This document shows, piece by piece, positions 1 to 5,448 of a stretch of DNA of 5,448 nucleotides (position 1 is its first letter; the number at the start of each line of letters is the position of its first letter). The DNA comes from Syntrophaceae bacterium UBA4778 (lineage in GTDB: Bacteria > Desulfobacterota > Syntrophia > Syntrophales > UBA4778): NCBI GenBank assembly GCA_002403175.1, contig DHHG01000313.1, positions 1-5,448 of the forward strand. Direction: 5' to 3'. The notes under the pieces were generated by a model. It did no database searches, was not told where the DNA came from, and saw nothing but the letters and a program-made list of their open reading frames with translations. Position numbers and translations under genes: made by a program.

Positions 1-474
1 GCTCTGGAAGCTGGAGAGAAATTGTTGTTTCTTCCGTGCGATATATCAGAAAAGGTAAATCCCTATCTCAGACCTCTGTATGACGCTCTTTTTGATAGGA
101 TGGATTTTGAGCGAGCTTTCGCGCTGATTTCCAAAGGAATTATTGAGGTAGCCCCCCTTGCATTCATGCGAGGTAGAACTCTCAATGATTCTTTTGTCAT
201 TCTGGACGAAGCACAAAATACGACTTCTGAGCAGATGAAAATGTTTCTGACCCGGCTTGGCTTTGGTTCCAAGTCGGTTATTACGGGCGATGTAACCCAG
301 ACGGATTTACCTCCGGATAAAATTTCCGGACTCGTAGAGGCCGAAAGGATTCTGGAAAAAACGAGATCCATTAAATTCATCTACTTTTCGGAAATCGATG
401 TGGTTAGGCACCCTCTCGTGCAAGAGATCATTCGAGCCTACACTCACCTCGATCGTTCCAAACATAAATCCTGA
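1..474 (+). CDS. phoH: PhoH-family ATPase, C-terminal part (5' end outside window)
   Basis: The reading frame is open from base 1, so the gene is cut by the left edge; 157 residues remain, about half of a usual PhoH protein of roughly 320. The visible part carries the family landmarks: the [20 protein letters not shown] segment at residues 11-30, Walker B plus DEAQN at 65-73 (FVILDEAQN), the sensor-like ITGDVTQ at 94-100, and a typical ending [11 protein letters not shown] at 137-147. The Walker A loop would lie upstream and cannot be checked. PhoH proteins are cytoplasmic P-loop NTPases related to the helicase/ATPase folds and are linked to RNA metabolism; the exact substrate is unsettled. 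One small oddity is Cys at residue 13, where Gly is usual (LPCD for LPGD). The TGA stop is followed by a second in-frame TGA at 478-480. The next gene starts 17 bases later on the same strand, so co-transcription is likely. Confidence 0.95.
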   Translation, partial: ALEAGEKLLFLPCDISEKVNPYLRPLYDALFDRMDFERAFALISKGIIEVAPLAFMRGRTLNDSFVILDEAQNTTSEQMKMFLTRLGFGSKSVITGDVTQTDLPPDKISGLVEAERILEKTRSIKFIYFSEIDVVRHPLVQEIIRAYTHLDRSKHKS

Positions 475-491
475 AGCTGAAGCCGGTCTAT

Positions 492-2846
492 ATGTTTAAA
501 GACGAAGTCATTCAAAAGCTCAAAAAACTTCCTCTTCAGTTTTCTCCCTCCTCACAGCTCATAAAGGATCCGAGCTTCCAGAAGCTGCTGATCCTAATCG
601 TATTAAGCTCTCTTATGACTTTTCTGTTAATTCCTCCTTTTTATTTTTCTCCTTCCAAATACACGGTTGGAATGAGCCTTGAAAATGACATCAGAGCGGA
701 TCATGATTTTTTGGTGGAGGATAAAGTTTCCACAGAGAGAATAAAATTAGAATCCTACCATGCGATCGGACCTGTATTTGATTATGATCGCGATATGCCT
801 GCATCCCTTGGAATTAAACTGGCCAAGGCATTCGCCGGGGTGGAAGAGAATTATTACAGCACCGGAAGTGCACAGAAAATTACTCCGAACATACCCTTAA
901 AACCGGAAATAAGCGATACGATAAAAAAGGAATTTGAGCAGATCGCGGGAGTATCGCTGTCCGATAAGGAATTAGAAATTCTCAACCGAAACGAATTTGA
1001 CTTCACAATGTGCAATAATATTGTGCAACTCCTCTATTCTGCTTATAAGACCGATCTGATTGGTCATGAGGAATTTCTAAGAATAAATAAACAATATAAA
1101 AACATTATCGTTCGGGACACAAAGACGAAAAAAGAGGAGGAACGAAATAATCTTATTTCTACTCTCGACATCAATGATCTCGAGATGCAATTGGACAAAC
1201 CATCTCAGATCATCTATGGAAAAGATAACGAGGATCTCCGTAATACAGCAATTTCGATTATTTTGAAACTTGCTCGACCAAATCTGACCTTCAATAAAAA
1301 TCTTACCGAAAAACATCGGAATTCCATTCTGGATCAGATTAAACCTGTCTTCTACAAAGTTAAAAAAAATGAATTGATCGCCAGAGCCGGTGAACCGCTC
1401 ACTGAAAATGAAATAATGAAAATCGAAGCACTATTCAGTAGCGATGAGGGCGGTTTTTTGAAAAGAACAATCGGAATCTTCCTTACAACCCTGCTGCTTA
1501 TCATTCTCTTTCACCAGATTTTTCGAAGTCTGGTGAAAAACAGGGAAGATTTAATCAAGGACATCATCTTTATAGCCTTTGTTCTCCTATTCCAGACTAT
1601 TTTGATCAAGGCGGGAATTTTCATCTCCGAATCTATATCCCAGGCTTTCCCTTTTTTATTACCGGAAATGATTTATTTCGCCCTGCCCTTCGCAGTTTCC
1701 ACTCTGCTGACGGCGGTTTTTTTACATCGCTACATCTCTTTCGTATATGCAATTTTTTCCTCCATACTGATCACTTTCCTTTTTTCTTCAAAATTGCCCA
1801 TGTTTCTTTTTTCTTTTTTGGGAAGCGCAATCTCTGCATACCATATAACTTACTTTAAGCAGCGTTCTGCTTTCTTTAAATCCGGTCTGATCACAGCAGC
1901 TGTCAATGCAATTGTCATCGTATGTATTTCGCTGCTGACGGGCAATGTCGAGATATCTAATATGCTGATACGGATCATGATGGGAATTGCAGGAGGCCTA
2001 TTATCAGGCATGATAGTGGCCGGTATTACACCCATTTTTGAATCATTATTCAGCTACACAACAGATATAAAACTGTTGGAGCTTTCCAACCTGAATCAGC
2101 CATTGTTGCAGAGGCTGATTCTCGAAGCTCCGGGAACTTATCACCACAGTATCATCGTTTCGACTATGGTCGAAGCGGCCGCTGAATCTATCAAGGCGAA
2201 CTCGCTTTTGGCTAAGGTAAGCGCGTATTATCACGATATAGGCAAGCTCAATAAGCCGCTTTATTTCATCGAAAACCAGCAGGGGTGGAAAAATAAGCAC
2301 GACAAGCTTTCACCGAAGATGAGCAGTCTTGTTATCATTTCCCATGTAAAGGACGGATGTGAACTGGCGCAAAAATATAAACTCGGGAAATCAATCACGG
2401 ATATAATAAGGCAACACCATGGAATGGGTATCGTAGGATACTTCTATGAAAAGGCACAAAACGACAAAGATCCTTCTATCCGTTCCATCCCGGAGAGTGA
2501 TTTTCGGTATCCCGGTCCAAAACCGCAAACCAAGGAGGCAGGATTGGTTTTGCTTGGAGATGTCATAGAAGCATCCTCACGCACCCTTTCCGATCCGACT
2601 CCATCCAGAATAAGAAATCTTGTTCAGAATCGCGTTAAACAGATTTTTATGGACGGGCAACTGGATGAATGTGAATTAACTATCCACGATGTGAATAATA
2701 TATCTGAAAGTTTCGTACGTACACTGACAGGAATATTTCACCAAAGAATCGAATACGCTGAATCGGCATTCAAGCATGCCAGAAAAGAGAAATACAATGG
2801 CCATTCGGATCATAAATCGTCAGAAAAGAATCAAGTTAGATTCTAA
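492..2846 (+). CDS. pgpH: PgpH-type 7TM-HD domain phosphodiesterase (probable c-di-AMP hydrolase)
   Basis: This 784-residue inner-membrane protein probably hydrolyses cyclic di-AMP to pApA, as established for Listeria PgpH. Domains in order: a short cytoplasmic N-terminus, one membrane helix at about 32-50, an extracytoplasmic 7TMR-HDED-type domain at about 55-320, seven hydrophobic segments between about 322 and 517, and a cytoplasmic HD domain at about 540-755. The metal-ligand pattern is complete: H552 (in PGTYHHS), H581-D582 (YYHDIGK), H618 (ISHV), H642-H643 (QHHG) and D690 (LGDVIEASSR). Spacing between the first five sites matches Listeria PgpH (H514, H543/D544, H580, H604/H605) as I recall it. 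The length is slightly above that of Listeria PgpH (about 718). The C-terminal tail from about 763 is charged and low in complexity, and it overlaps ybeY. The ATG at 492 is 17 bases after phoH with only a weak GAAG in front (479-482), suggesting translational coupling. The fold and HD chemistry are secure; the nucleotide substrate is inferred from family. Confidence 0.93.
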   Translation: MFKDEVIQKLKKLPLQFSPSSQLIKDPSFQKLLILIVLSSLMTFLLIPPFYFSPSKYTVGMSLENDIRADHDFLVEDKVSTERIKLESYHAIGPVFDYDRDMPASLGIKLAKAFAGVEENYYSTGSAQKITPNIPLKPEISDTIKKEFEQIAGVSLSDKELEILNRNEFDFTMCNNIVQLLYSAYKTDLIGHEEFLRINKQYKNIIVRDTKTKKEEERNNLISTLDINDLEMQLDKPSQIIYGKDNEDLRNTAISIILKLARPNLTFNKNLTEKHRNSILDQIKPVFYKVKKNELIARAGEPLTENEIMKIEALFSSDEGGFLKRTIGIFLTTLLLIILFHQIFRSLVKNREDLIKDIIFIAFVLLFQTILIKAGIFISESISQAFPFLLPEMIYFALPFAVSTLLTAVFLHRYISFVYAIFSSILITFLFSSKLPMFLFSFLGSAISAYHITYFKQRSAFFKSGLITAAVNAIVIVCISLLTGNVEISNMLIRIMMGIAGGLLSGMIVAGITPIFESLFSYTTDIKLLELSNLNQPLLQRLILEAPGTYHHSIIVSTMVEAAAESIKANSLLAKVSAYYHDIGKLNKPLYFIENQQGWKNKHDKLSPKMSSLVIISHVKDGCELAQKYKLGKSITDIIRQHHGMGIVGYFYEKAQNDKDPSIRSIPESDFRYPGPKPQTKEAGLVLLGDVIEASSRTLSDPTPSRIRNLVQNRVKQIFMDGQLDECELTIHDVNNISESFVRTLTGIFHQRIEYAESAFKHARKEKYNGHSDHKSSEKNQVRF
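2785..2789 (+). promoter_or_regulatory. Ribosome binding site deciding the ybeY start
   Basis: AAGAG within a purine-rich run lies 7 bases upstream of the ATG at 2797 and inside the pgpH coding sequence. The upstream alternative ATG at 2776 lacks any such motif, so this site supports the shorter ybeY product. The match to the consensus is imperfect, and coupling to pgpH translation may contribute. Confidence 0.5.
2797..2846 (+). other. Out-of-frame overlap of pgpH 3' end with ybeY 5' end
   Basis: Fifty bases are read in two frames. The first codons of ybeY encode its conserved N-terminal strand, while the same bases in the pgpH frame encode a hydrophilic, probably disordered tail beyond the HD domain. 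Selection therefore probably acts mainly on the ybeY frame. The overlap also makes the two genes inseparable at the transcript level. Confidence 0.85.
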
Positions 2847-3240
2847 GAGGGCGCGACAATCGTTGTTGCGTGTTATGAAATTAATGAATTGTTCGGAATG
2901 TGAATTAAATGTGCTTTTTACCGATAATGCAGGCATTCAGGAATTCAATCTGAAGTACCTTGGAAAGAATAAATCAACGAATGTCCTCTCTTTCTCACTA
3001 GATGAGGGAGGACATTCCGAAGAAAATTCCCTGGGTGATATTGTAATTTCCGTGGAAACTGCTTTACGCGATGCTGAAAAGGGGAATCTCTCTCTTGAGC
3101 ATGAGATCGATTTTCTAATGATTCACGGTGTGCTTCATCTCCTGGGCTATGATCATATAGCGTCCCGGTCTGAAGCGCGAAAAATGTCCCTAAAGCAAAA
3201 AGAATTATTCAAGATCTTAAACGGCTTTTCGATTGATTAG
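2797..3240 (+). CDS. ybeY: YbeY endoribonuclease (16S rRNA maturation, zinc-dependent)
   Basis: YbeY is a small cytoplasmic metalloprotein needed for 16S rRNA 3'-end maturation and, with RNase R, for 70S ribosome quality control. The signature H3xH5xH is intact: H110, H114 and H120 in HGVLHLLGYDH, three zinc ligands. The TNVLSF core (61-66) and the LGDIVIS strand (79-85) are also typical. I chose the ATG at 2797 (147 residues) over the in-frame ATG at 2776. It is preceded by a purine-rich AAGAG (2785-2789) at 7-base spacing, and its MAIRIINRQ start matches the family N-terminus; 2776 has no Shine-Dalgarno in front. The gene overlaps the end of pgpH by 50 bases in another frame, which points to coupled translation. 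Position 55, where E. coli YbeY has the conserved Arg59, is Leu here; related proteins from other phyla also vary there. The TAG stop is backed by an in-frame TGA at 3250-3252. Confidence 0.95.
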   Translation: MAIRIINRQKRIKLDSKRARQSLLRVMKLMNCSECELNVLFTDNAGIQEFNLKYLGKNKSTNVLSFSLDEGGHSEENSLGDIVISVETALRDAEKGNLSLEHEIDFLMIHGVLHLLGYDHIASRSEARKMSLKQKELFKILNGFSID

Positions 3241-3291
3241 TTTAGTGATTGATCCTGATCGGTATCCTACCAAATCGAGCTGGAACATGTA
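3241..3291. other. Convergent intergenic gap, no recognisable terminator
   Basis: The 51 bases between the ybeY stop and the stop of the facing transglycosylase gene contain short direct repeats (ATCCT twice, GATC twice) but no GC-rich hairpin followed by a T run on either strand. Transcription must end by another mechanism (for example Rho), or within or beyond the facing gene. Confidence 0.6.
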
Positions 3292-5061
3292 TTAAGAATC
3301 CTTCCTAATCTTTATAATTTGATTTTCTTTCAATTTATTATTTTTGATTTTGTTCATCTTTCGGATCTCGCTTACCTTCACCCCATACTGCCTTGCAATC
3401 GATGCAATCGTATCACCTTTTTTGGCCTTATAGGTGACGATCATATCCGGCGCACAATCTGCTTTATTCTCATTTTTGAGCGATTTGCTTTTCGATGCTT
3501 TTTCAGCCTTGGCTTTCTTCGTATAACCTCTGGCGGGAACCCGCAAAACCTGACCGACTGTAACTTTTTTAGTAGACAGATCATTGTACTCCATGATGTC
3601 TTTTACAGTGGTCTTGTAACGTCTCGCGATACCTTTCAGAGATTCACCTTTGTTAACTTTGTGGCGGACAAGGATCGATGATGATTTCGAAGCGTATACC
3701 GGACGTGGAGGTTCCCATTTAGGGATTTCGTCGATGTTGGCGGAAACTAGCTTTGCAGACCCCCCAGGGACTTTCAGATCGTAGGGACGATCTGGAGTAA
3801 GCTGTAATTTAAGTTCCGAATTCAGCGTGCTCATGATCTCTCTGGATACATTCAGGTGCTGGGCTATATCCTGAAGCCTCATGCATCTATCGACTTTGAC
3901 TGACTCGTAAGGAATGGGTTTGTCCAAATCCTCACTTAAATCCATACCGTACTTTTTCGGATCTTTAATTATATGCAATGTGGCCAGAAACCGAGGAACG
4001 TATCGGGCTGTTTCATTCGGTAGCTGACGATATAGATCCCAGAAGTGATCCAAATAATTCAGATGCTGTTTGGAGATAACTCTCAATACACGCCCCTCAC
4101 CGCAGTTATATGCTGCAAGGCAGGTTAACCAGTCTCCAAAAATAGAATGCAATTCTTTCATGTAAGCAATTGCAGCCAAGGTGGACTTTTCTACATTGAG
4201 CCTTTCATCTACCCAGCGATCTCGCTGCAATGAAAACTTATAGCCTGTTGATGGAATGAATTGCCATAATCCCAGAGCCCTGGCTCTTGATAATGCATTG
4301 CACTGGAATCCGCTTTCCACCAAAGGAAGCCAGGAGAGCTCCTTGGGTAAACCGGCCTCCTGCAAATATTTCAGAATAATCGGTCTGTATTGACCCGACC
4401 GCTGATAGGATCGTAAAAAGAATCCTCTTTCAACCGTCTGGAAACTTCTTATTTCCCTTTCTACATCCGCGTTCATGATCAGCGGGATTTCACTCTGATT
4501 TCCTTTTGTAACGGTATGCTTCGTTGTAGATAATTCAATAATTCTTTTGGATATGATTAAACGAAGGTCATCTTTCTGACGGGCAATTTCGGGATCTCCG
4601 TTCACCTCCAGAATCAAAGCATACGCCTCATCCAGACATCTCAGTGAATTATCGATATCCCCCTGCTGCCAAAAATTTTGAGATTGATTCAATATATCCA
4701 GTGCCTGGTCAAGAGTTTCCTGCTGCTCCTGGATATCGTCCGGATTGGACAGACGGCTGCTGCTGATTTCGACCGTTGCATCCTTGTTTTTTAAAAGCGA
4801 ATCTTTTTTTATCGGCTCTATAGCTTGCTTTTCATCTATAGCTGCATGTACAGTTCTTTTTTCAGCGGACGAATCAGCACTCTTGTTGACCACATTTTGC
4901 GATTCGGTCTGAACAGAATCGGTCTTTACAATGGTTTTCCCATTATCAGCTGCAACTGCCTTAAAAGTCGTTTCCGATGTTGCATTGAGGGGCGCGGATG
5001 CGCAGGAAAACAGAAAAAGAAAAGACAATGAAAACAGAATGATCTTCCTGTATTTCTCCAT
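3292..5061 (-). CDS. mltD: MltD-like lytic murein transglycosylase, lipoprotein with LysM modules
   Basis: This 589-residue enzyme is expected to cleave the MurNAc-GlcNAc bond of peptidoglycan, forming 1,6-anhydroMurNAc, while anchored in the envelope. Residues 1-20 form a lipoprotein signal: a KYRK positive start, a hydrophobic core and the lipobox LFSC with C20 as the lipidated residue; +2 is Ala, compatible with the outer membrane. A polar Ser/Lys/Glu-rich linker spans about 21-110, then a TPR-like helical region about 112-176. The SLT domain covers about 222-345: catalytic E249 in LVESGF, GLWQFIPSTG at 264-273, AAYNCGEGRV at 316-325, then the ETARYVPRFLA region (350-360). After it come a degenerate LysM-like segment (about 388-431) and two clear LysM peptidoglycan-binding modules (about 463-508 and 541-586), separated by a Lys-rich linker. 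The ATG at 5061 follows a strong AAGGAG. prfB lies upstream on the same strand. The MltD label is by domain architecture; orthology to E. coli mltD is not proven. Confidence 0.93.
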   Translation of the reverse strand: MEKYRKIILFSLSFLFLFSCASAPLNATSETTFKAVAADNGKTIVKTDSVQTESQNVVNKSADSSAEKRTVHAAIDEKQAIEPIKKDSLLKNKDATVEISSSRLSNPDDIQEQQETLDQALDILNQSQNFWQQGDIDNSLRCLDEAYALILEVNGDPEIARQKDDLRLIISKRIIELSTTKHTVTKGNQSEIPLIMNADVEREIRSFQTVERGFFLRSYQRSGQYRPIILKYLQEAGLPKELSWLPLVESGFQCNALSRARALGLWQFIPSTGYKFSLQRDRWVDERLNVEKSTLAAIAYMKELHSIFGDWLTCLAAYNCGEGRVLRVISKQHLNYLDHFWDLYRQLPNETARYVPRFLATLHIIKDPKKYGMDLSEDLDKPIPYESVKVDRCMRLQDIAQHLNVSREIMSTLNSELKLQLTPDRPYDLKVPGGSAKLVSANIDEIPKWEPPRPVYASKSSSILVRHKVNKGESLKGIARRYKTTVKDIMEYNDLSTKKVTVGQVLRVPARGYTKKAKAEKASKSKSLKNENKADCAPDMIVTYKAKKGDTIASIARQYGVKVSEIRKMNKIKNNKLKENQIIKIRKDS

Positions 5062-5068
5062 TTGTTAG

Positions 5069-5074
5069 CTCCTT
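5069..5074 (-). promoter_or_regulatory. Strong Shine-Dalgarno site of the mltD-like gene
   Basis: On the minus strand AAGGAG lies 7 bases before the ATG at 5061, an optimal spacing. It fixes this start, and the protein begins directly with a lipoprotein signal peptide. It is the best ribosome binding site in the window and suggests efficient independent translation. Confidence 0.85.
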
Positions 5075-5093
5075 ATCCAGACAGCGAGCGCTC

Positions 5094-5116
5094 TCAGAAC
5101 CTTAGATGCCTTCTGA
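5094..5116. repeat. Inverted repeat TCAGAA-N11-TTCTGA in the mltD leader
   Basis: Perfect 6-base arms flank an 11-base loop, ending about 20 bases before the Shine-Dalgarno site. If transcribed it could form a weak hairpin in the 5' leader. There is no T run and the stem is only moderately stable, so it is not called a terminator or riboswitch. Confidence 0.35.
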
Positions 5117-5120
5117 AGCA

Positions 5121-5132
5121 TGTTATTTAACA
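5121..5132. repeat. Short palindrome TGTTATTTAACA upstream of mltD-like gene
   Basis: Two 5-base arms (TGTTA / TAACA) are separated by TT, 59 bases upstream of the ATG. The symmetry and location would suit an operator for a dimeric regulator, but a single 12-base palindrome in an AT-rich spacer can arise by chance. I do not recognise it as a known regulator site. Confidence 0.4.
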
Positions 5133-5179
5133 GTTTCGTTTTCACAACTCGCGCTAGCATAGTACAATTTTGATTCTAA

Positions 5180-5211
5180 ATAAAGGAAATTTCTCCAGCC
5201 CTTTCCATTAT
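5180..5211 (-). terminator. Possible weak terminator stem after prfB
   Basis: Reading leftward from prfB, ATAATGGAAA and TTTCCTTTAT can pair with one mismatch around a 12-base loop, 9 bases after the TGA stop. The 3' arm is U-rich in the RNA and followed by UUAG. The stem is AT-rich with only two G-C pairs, so termination would be weak at best and read-through into the transglycosylase gene is plausible. Confidence 0.25.
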
Positions 5212-5220
5212 TGAATAAAA

Positions 5221-5448
5221 TCATACACAAGGATTTCCGAGCAAATAGGCTTCGATAAGATCGTCAATATCGCCATCCAAAACCCGGCTGACATTACCGA
5301 TTTCCATATTTGTCCTGTGATCTTTGATCAACTTATAGGGGTGCAGGATATAAGAGCGGATCTGGCTTCCCCATGCTATATCTTTTTTTGATTTCTCAAT
5401 CTCGTTGAGCTTGGCGTTTTTCTCCTGAAGTTTCAATTCATAAAGCCT
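5221..5448 (-). CDS. prfB: Peptide chain release factor 2, C-terminal tail (5' part outside window)
   Basis: The frame is open to the right edge, leaving the last 75 residues. Release factor 2 recognises UGA and UAA stop codons in the ribosomal A site and triggers peptide release. The visible part matches the RF2 C-terminus: a helix RLYELKLQEK at 1-10, KKDIAWGSQIRSY at 21-33, LHPYKLIKDHRT at 35-46, GNVSRVLDGDIDDLIEAYLL at 51-70. RF1 has a different sequence at the HPYK position (its family reads NFPQGRVTDHR), so RF2 is favoured. The GGQ catalytic loop, the SPF codon-recognition motif and any programmed frameshift site lie outside the window. The gene ends with TGA, a codon RF2 itself decodes. 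The transglycosylase gene follows on the same strand after 159 bases. Confidence 0.95.
   Translation of the reverse strand, partial: RLYELKLQEKNAKLNEIEKSKKDIAWGSQIRSYILHPYKLIKDHRTNMEIGNVSRVLDGDIDDLIEAYLLGNPCV

Larger units (their letters stand above)
5062..5220 (-). other. prfB-mltD intergenic region / leader of mltD-like gene
   Basis: These 159 non-coding bases lie between the prfB stop and the transglycosylase start. They hold the Shine-Dalgarno site, a GAGCGCTC palindrome (5086-5093), a TCAGAA/TTCTGA inverted repeat (5094-5116), a TGTTATTTAACA palindrome (5121-5132) and a weak AT-rich stem just after prfB. I looked for a sigma-70 promoter reading leftward: TATGCT-like -10 candidates occur near 5160, but none has a good -35 at correct spacing. 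No small ORF is convincing here. Confidence 0.6.

Noticed and set aside
22..24. TTG as a possible start of a short PhoH protein
   Set aside because: The frame stays open to base 1 and the seven preceding residues (ALEAGEK) are normal PhoH sequence, so this is an internal codon of a truncated gene.
63..380. Open frame of about 105 codons on the minus strand, opposite phoH
   Set aside because: The plus frame carries clear PhoH motifs through the whole stretch, and the antisense product looks like nothing known.
2046..2300. Minus-strand open frame across the HD domain of the phosphodiesterase
   Set aside because: Antisense to the most conserved catalytic region, where constraint on the plus frame explains the lack of stops.
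3319..3681. Open frame of about 120 codons on the plus strand, opposite the LysM region
   Set aside because: It lies wholly antisense to the well-supported LysM modules of the transglycosylase, has no ribosome site and no family-like motif. It is a shadow of the real gene.
4825..5031. Plus-strand open frame opposite the signal peptide and linker of the transglycosylase
   Set aside because: The lipobox signal and strong Shine-Dalgarno on the minus strand identify the real gene; the plus product is a low-complexity shadow.
5130..5175. Sigma-70 promoter for the mltD-like gene
   Set aside because: TATGCT and TACTAT -10-like hexamers occur, but no TTGACA-like -35 sits at 16-18 bases from either, so no promoter is called.
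1..5448. A novel defence, mobile or multi-gene accessory system
   Set aside because: Every substantial coding region belongs to a recognised housekeeping family in a familiar arrangement. No transposase, recombinase, toxin-antitoxin, repeat array or unexplained large gap is present.

Overview
The window reads as an ordinary chromosomal housekeeping segment of a Gram-negative bacterium. Two facing gene groups meet near position 3240-3292. The Gram-negative assignment rests on a lipoprotein-type signal peptide in front of a MltD-like murein transglycosylase. The phoH / 7TM-HD phosphodiesterase / ybeY order, together with a MltD-type lipoprotein, fits Deltaproteobacteria (Desulfobacterota) best. 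That is a taxonomic impression from family knowledge, not something the sequence proves. Base composition is moderate and looks even throughout, and I see no sign of recent transfer.

Left side, plus strand (1-3240): the C-terminal half of a PhoH-family ATPase, cut by the window edge, is followed after 17 bases by a 784-residue membrane protein of the PgpH type. This is an extracytoplasmic 7TMR-HDED domain, a seven-helix membrane block and a cytoplasmic HD domain with all metal ligands present. The family is known for hydrolysing cyclic di-AMP. The third gene is ybeY, the zinc-dependent rRNA-maturation and ribosome quality-control endonuclease, and it starts inside the 3' end of the pgpH-like gene. 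The tight spacing and overlap indicate one operon that links RNA metabolism (PhoH, YbeY) with nucleotide second-messenger turnover.

Right side, minus strand (5448-3292): the C-terminal tail of peptide chain release factor 2 (prfB) enters from the right edge. A 159-base intergenic region follows, containing two short inverted repeats and a strong Shine-Dalgarno site. Then comes a 589-residue lipoprotein with a helical N-terminal region, an SLT/MltD catalytic domain and LysM modules, which should cut peptidoglycan in the periplasm.

The two groups converge across a 51-base gap with no recognisable hairpin terminator. I found no RNA gene, mobile element, CRISPR array or unknown multi-gene system. 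The points worth a second look are modest: the pgpH/ybeY overlap, a non-canonical residue in YbeY, the degenerate third LysM-like segment and cysteines of the transglycosylase, the inverted repeats upstream of it, and the terminator-less convergent junction.
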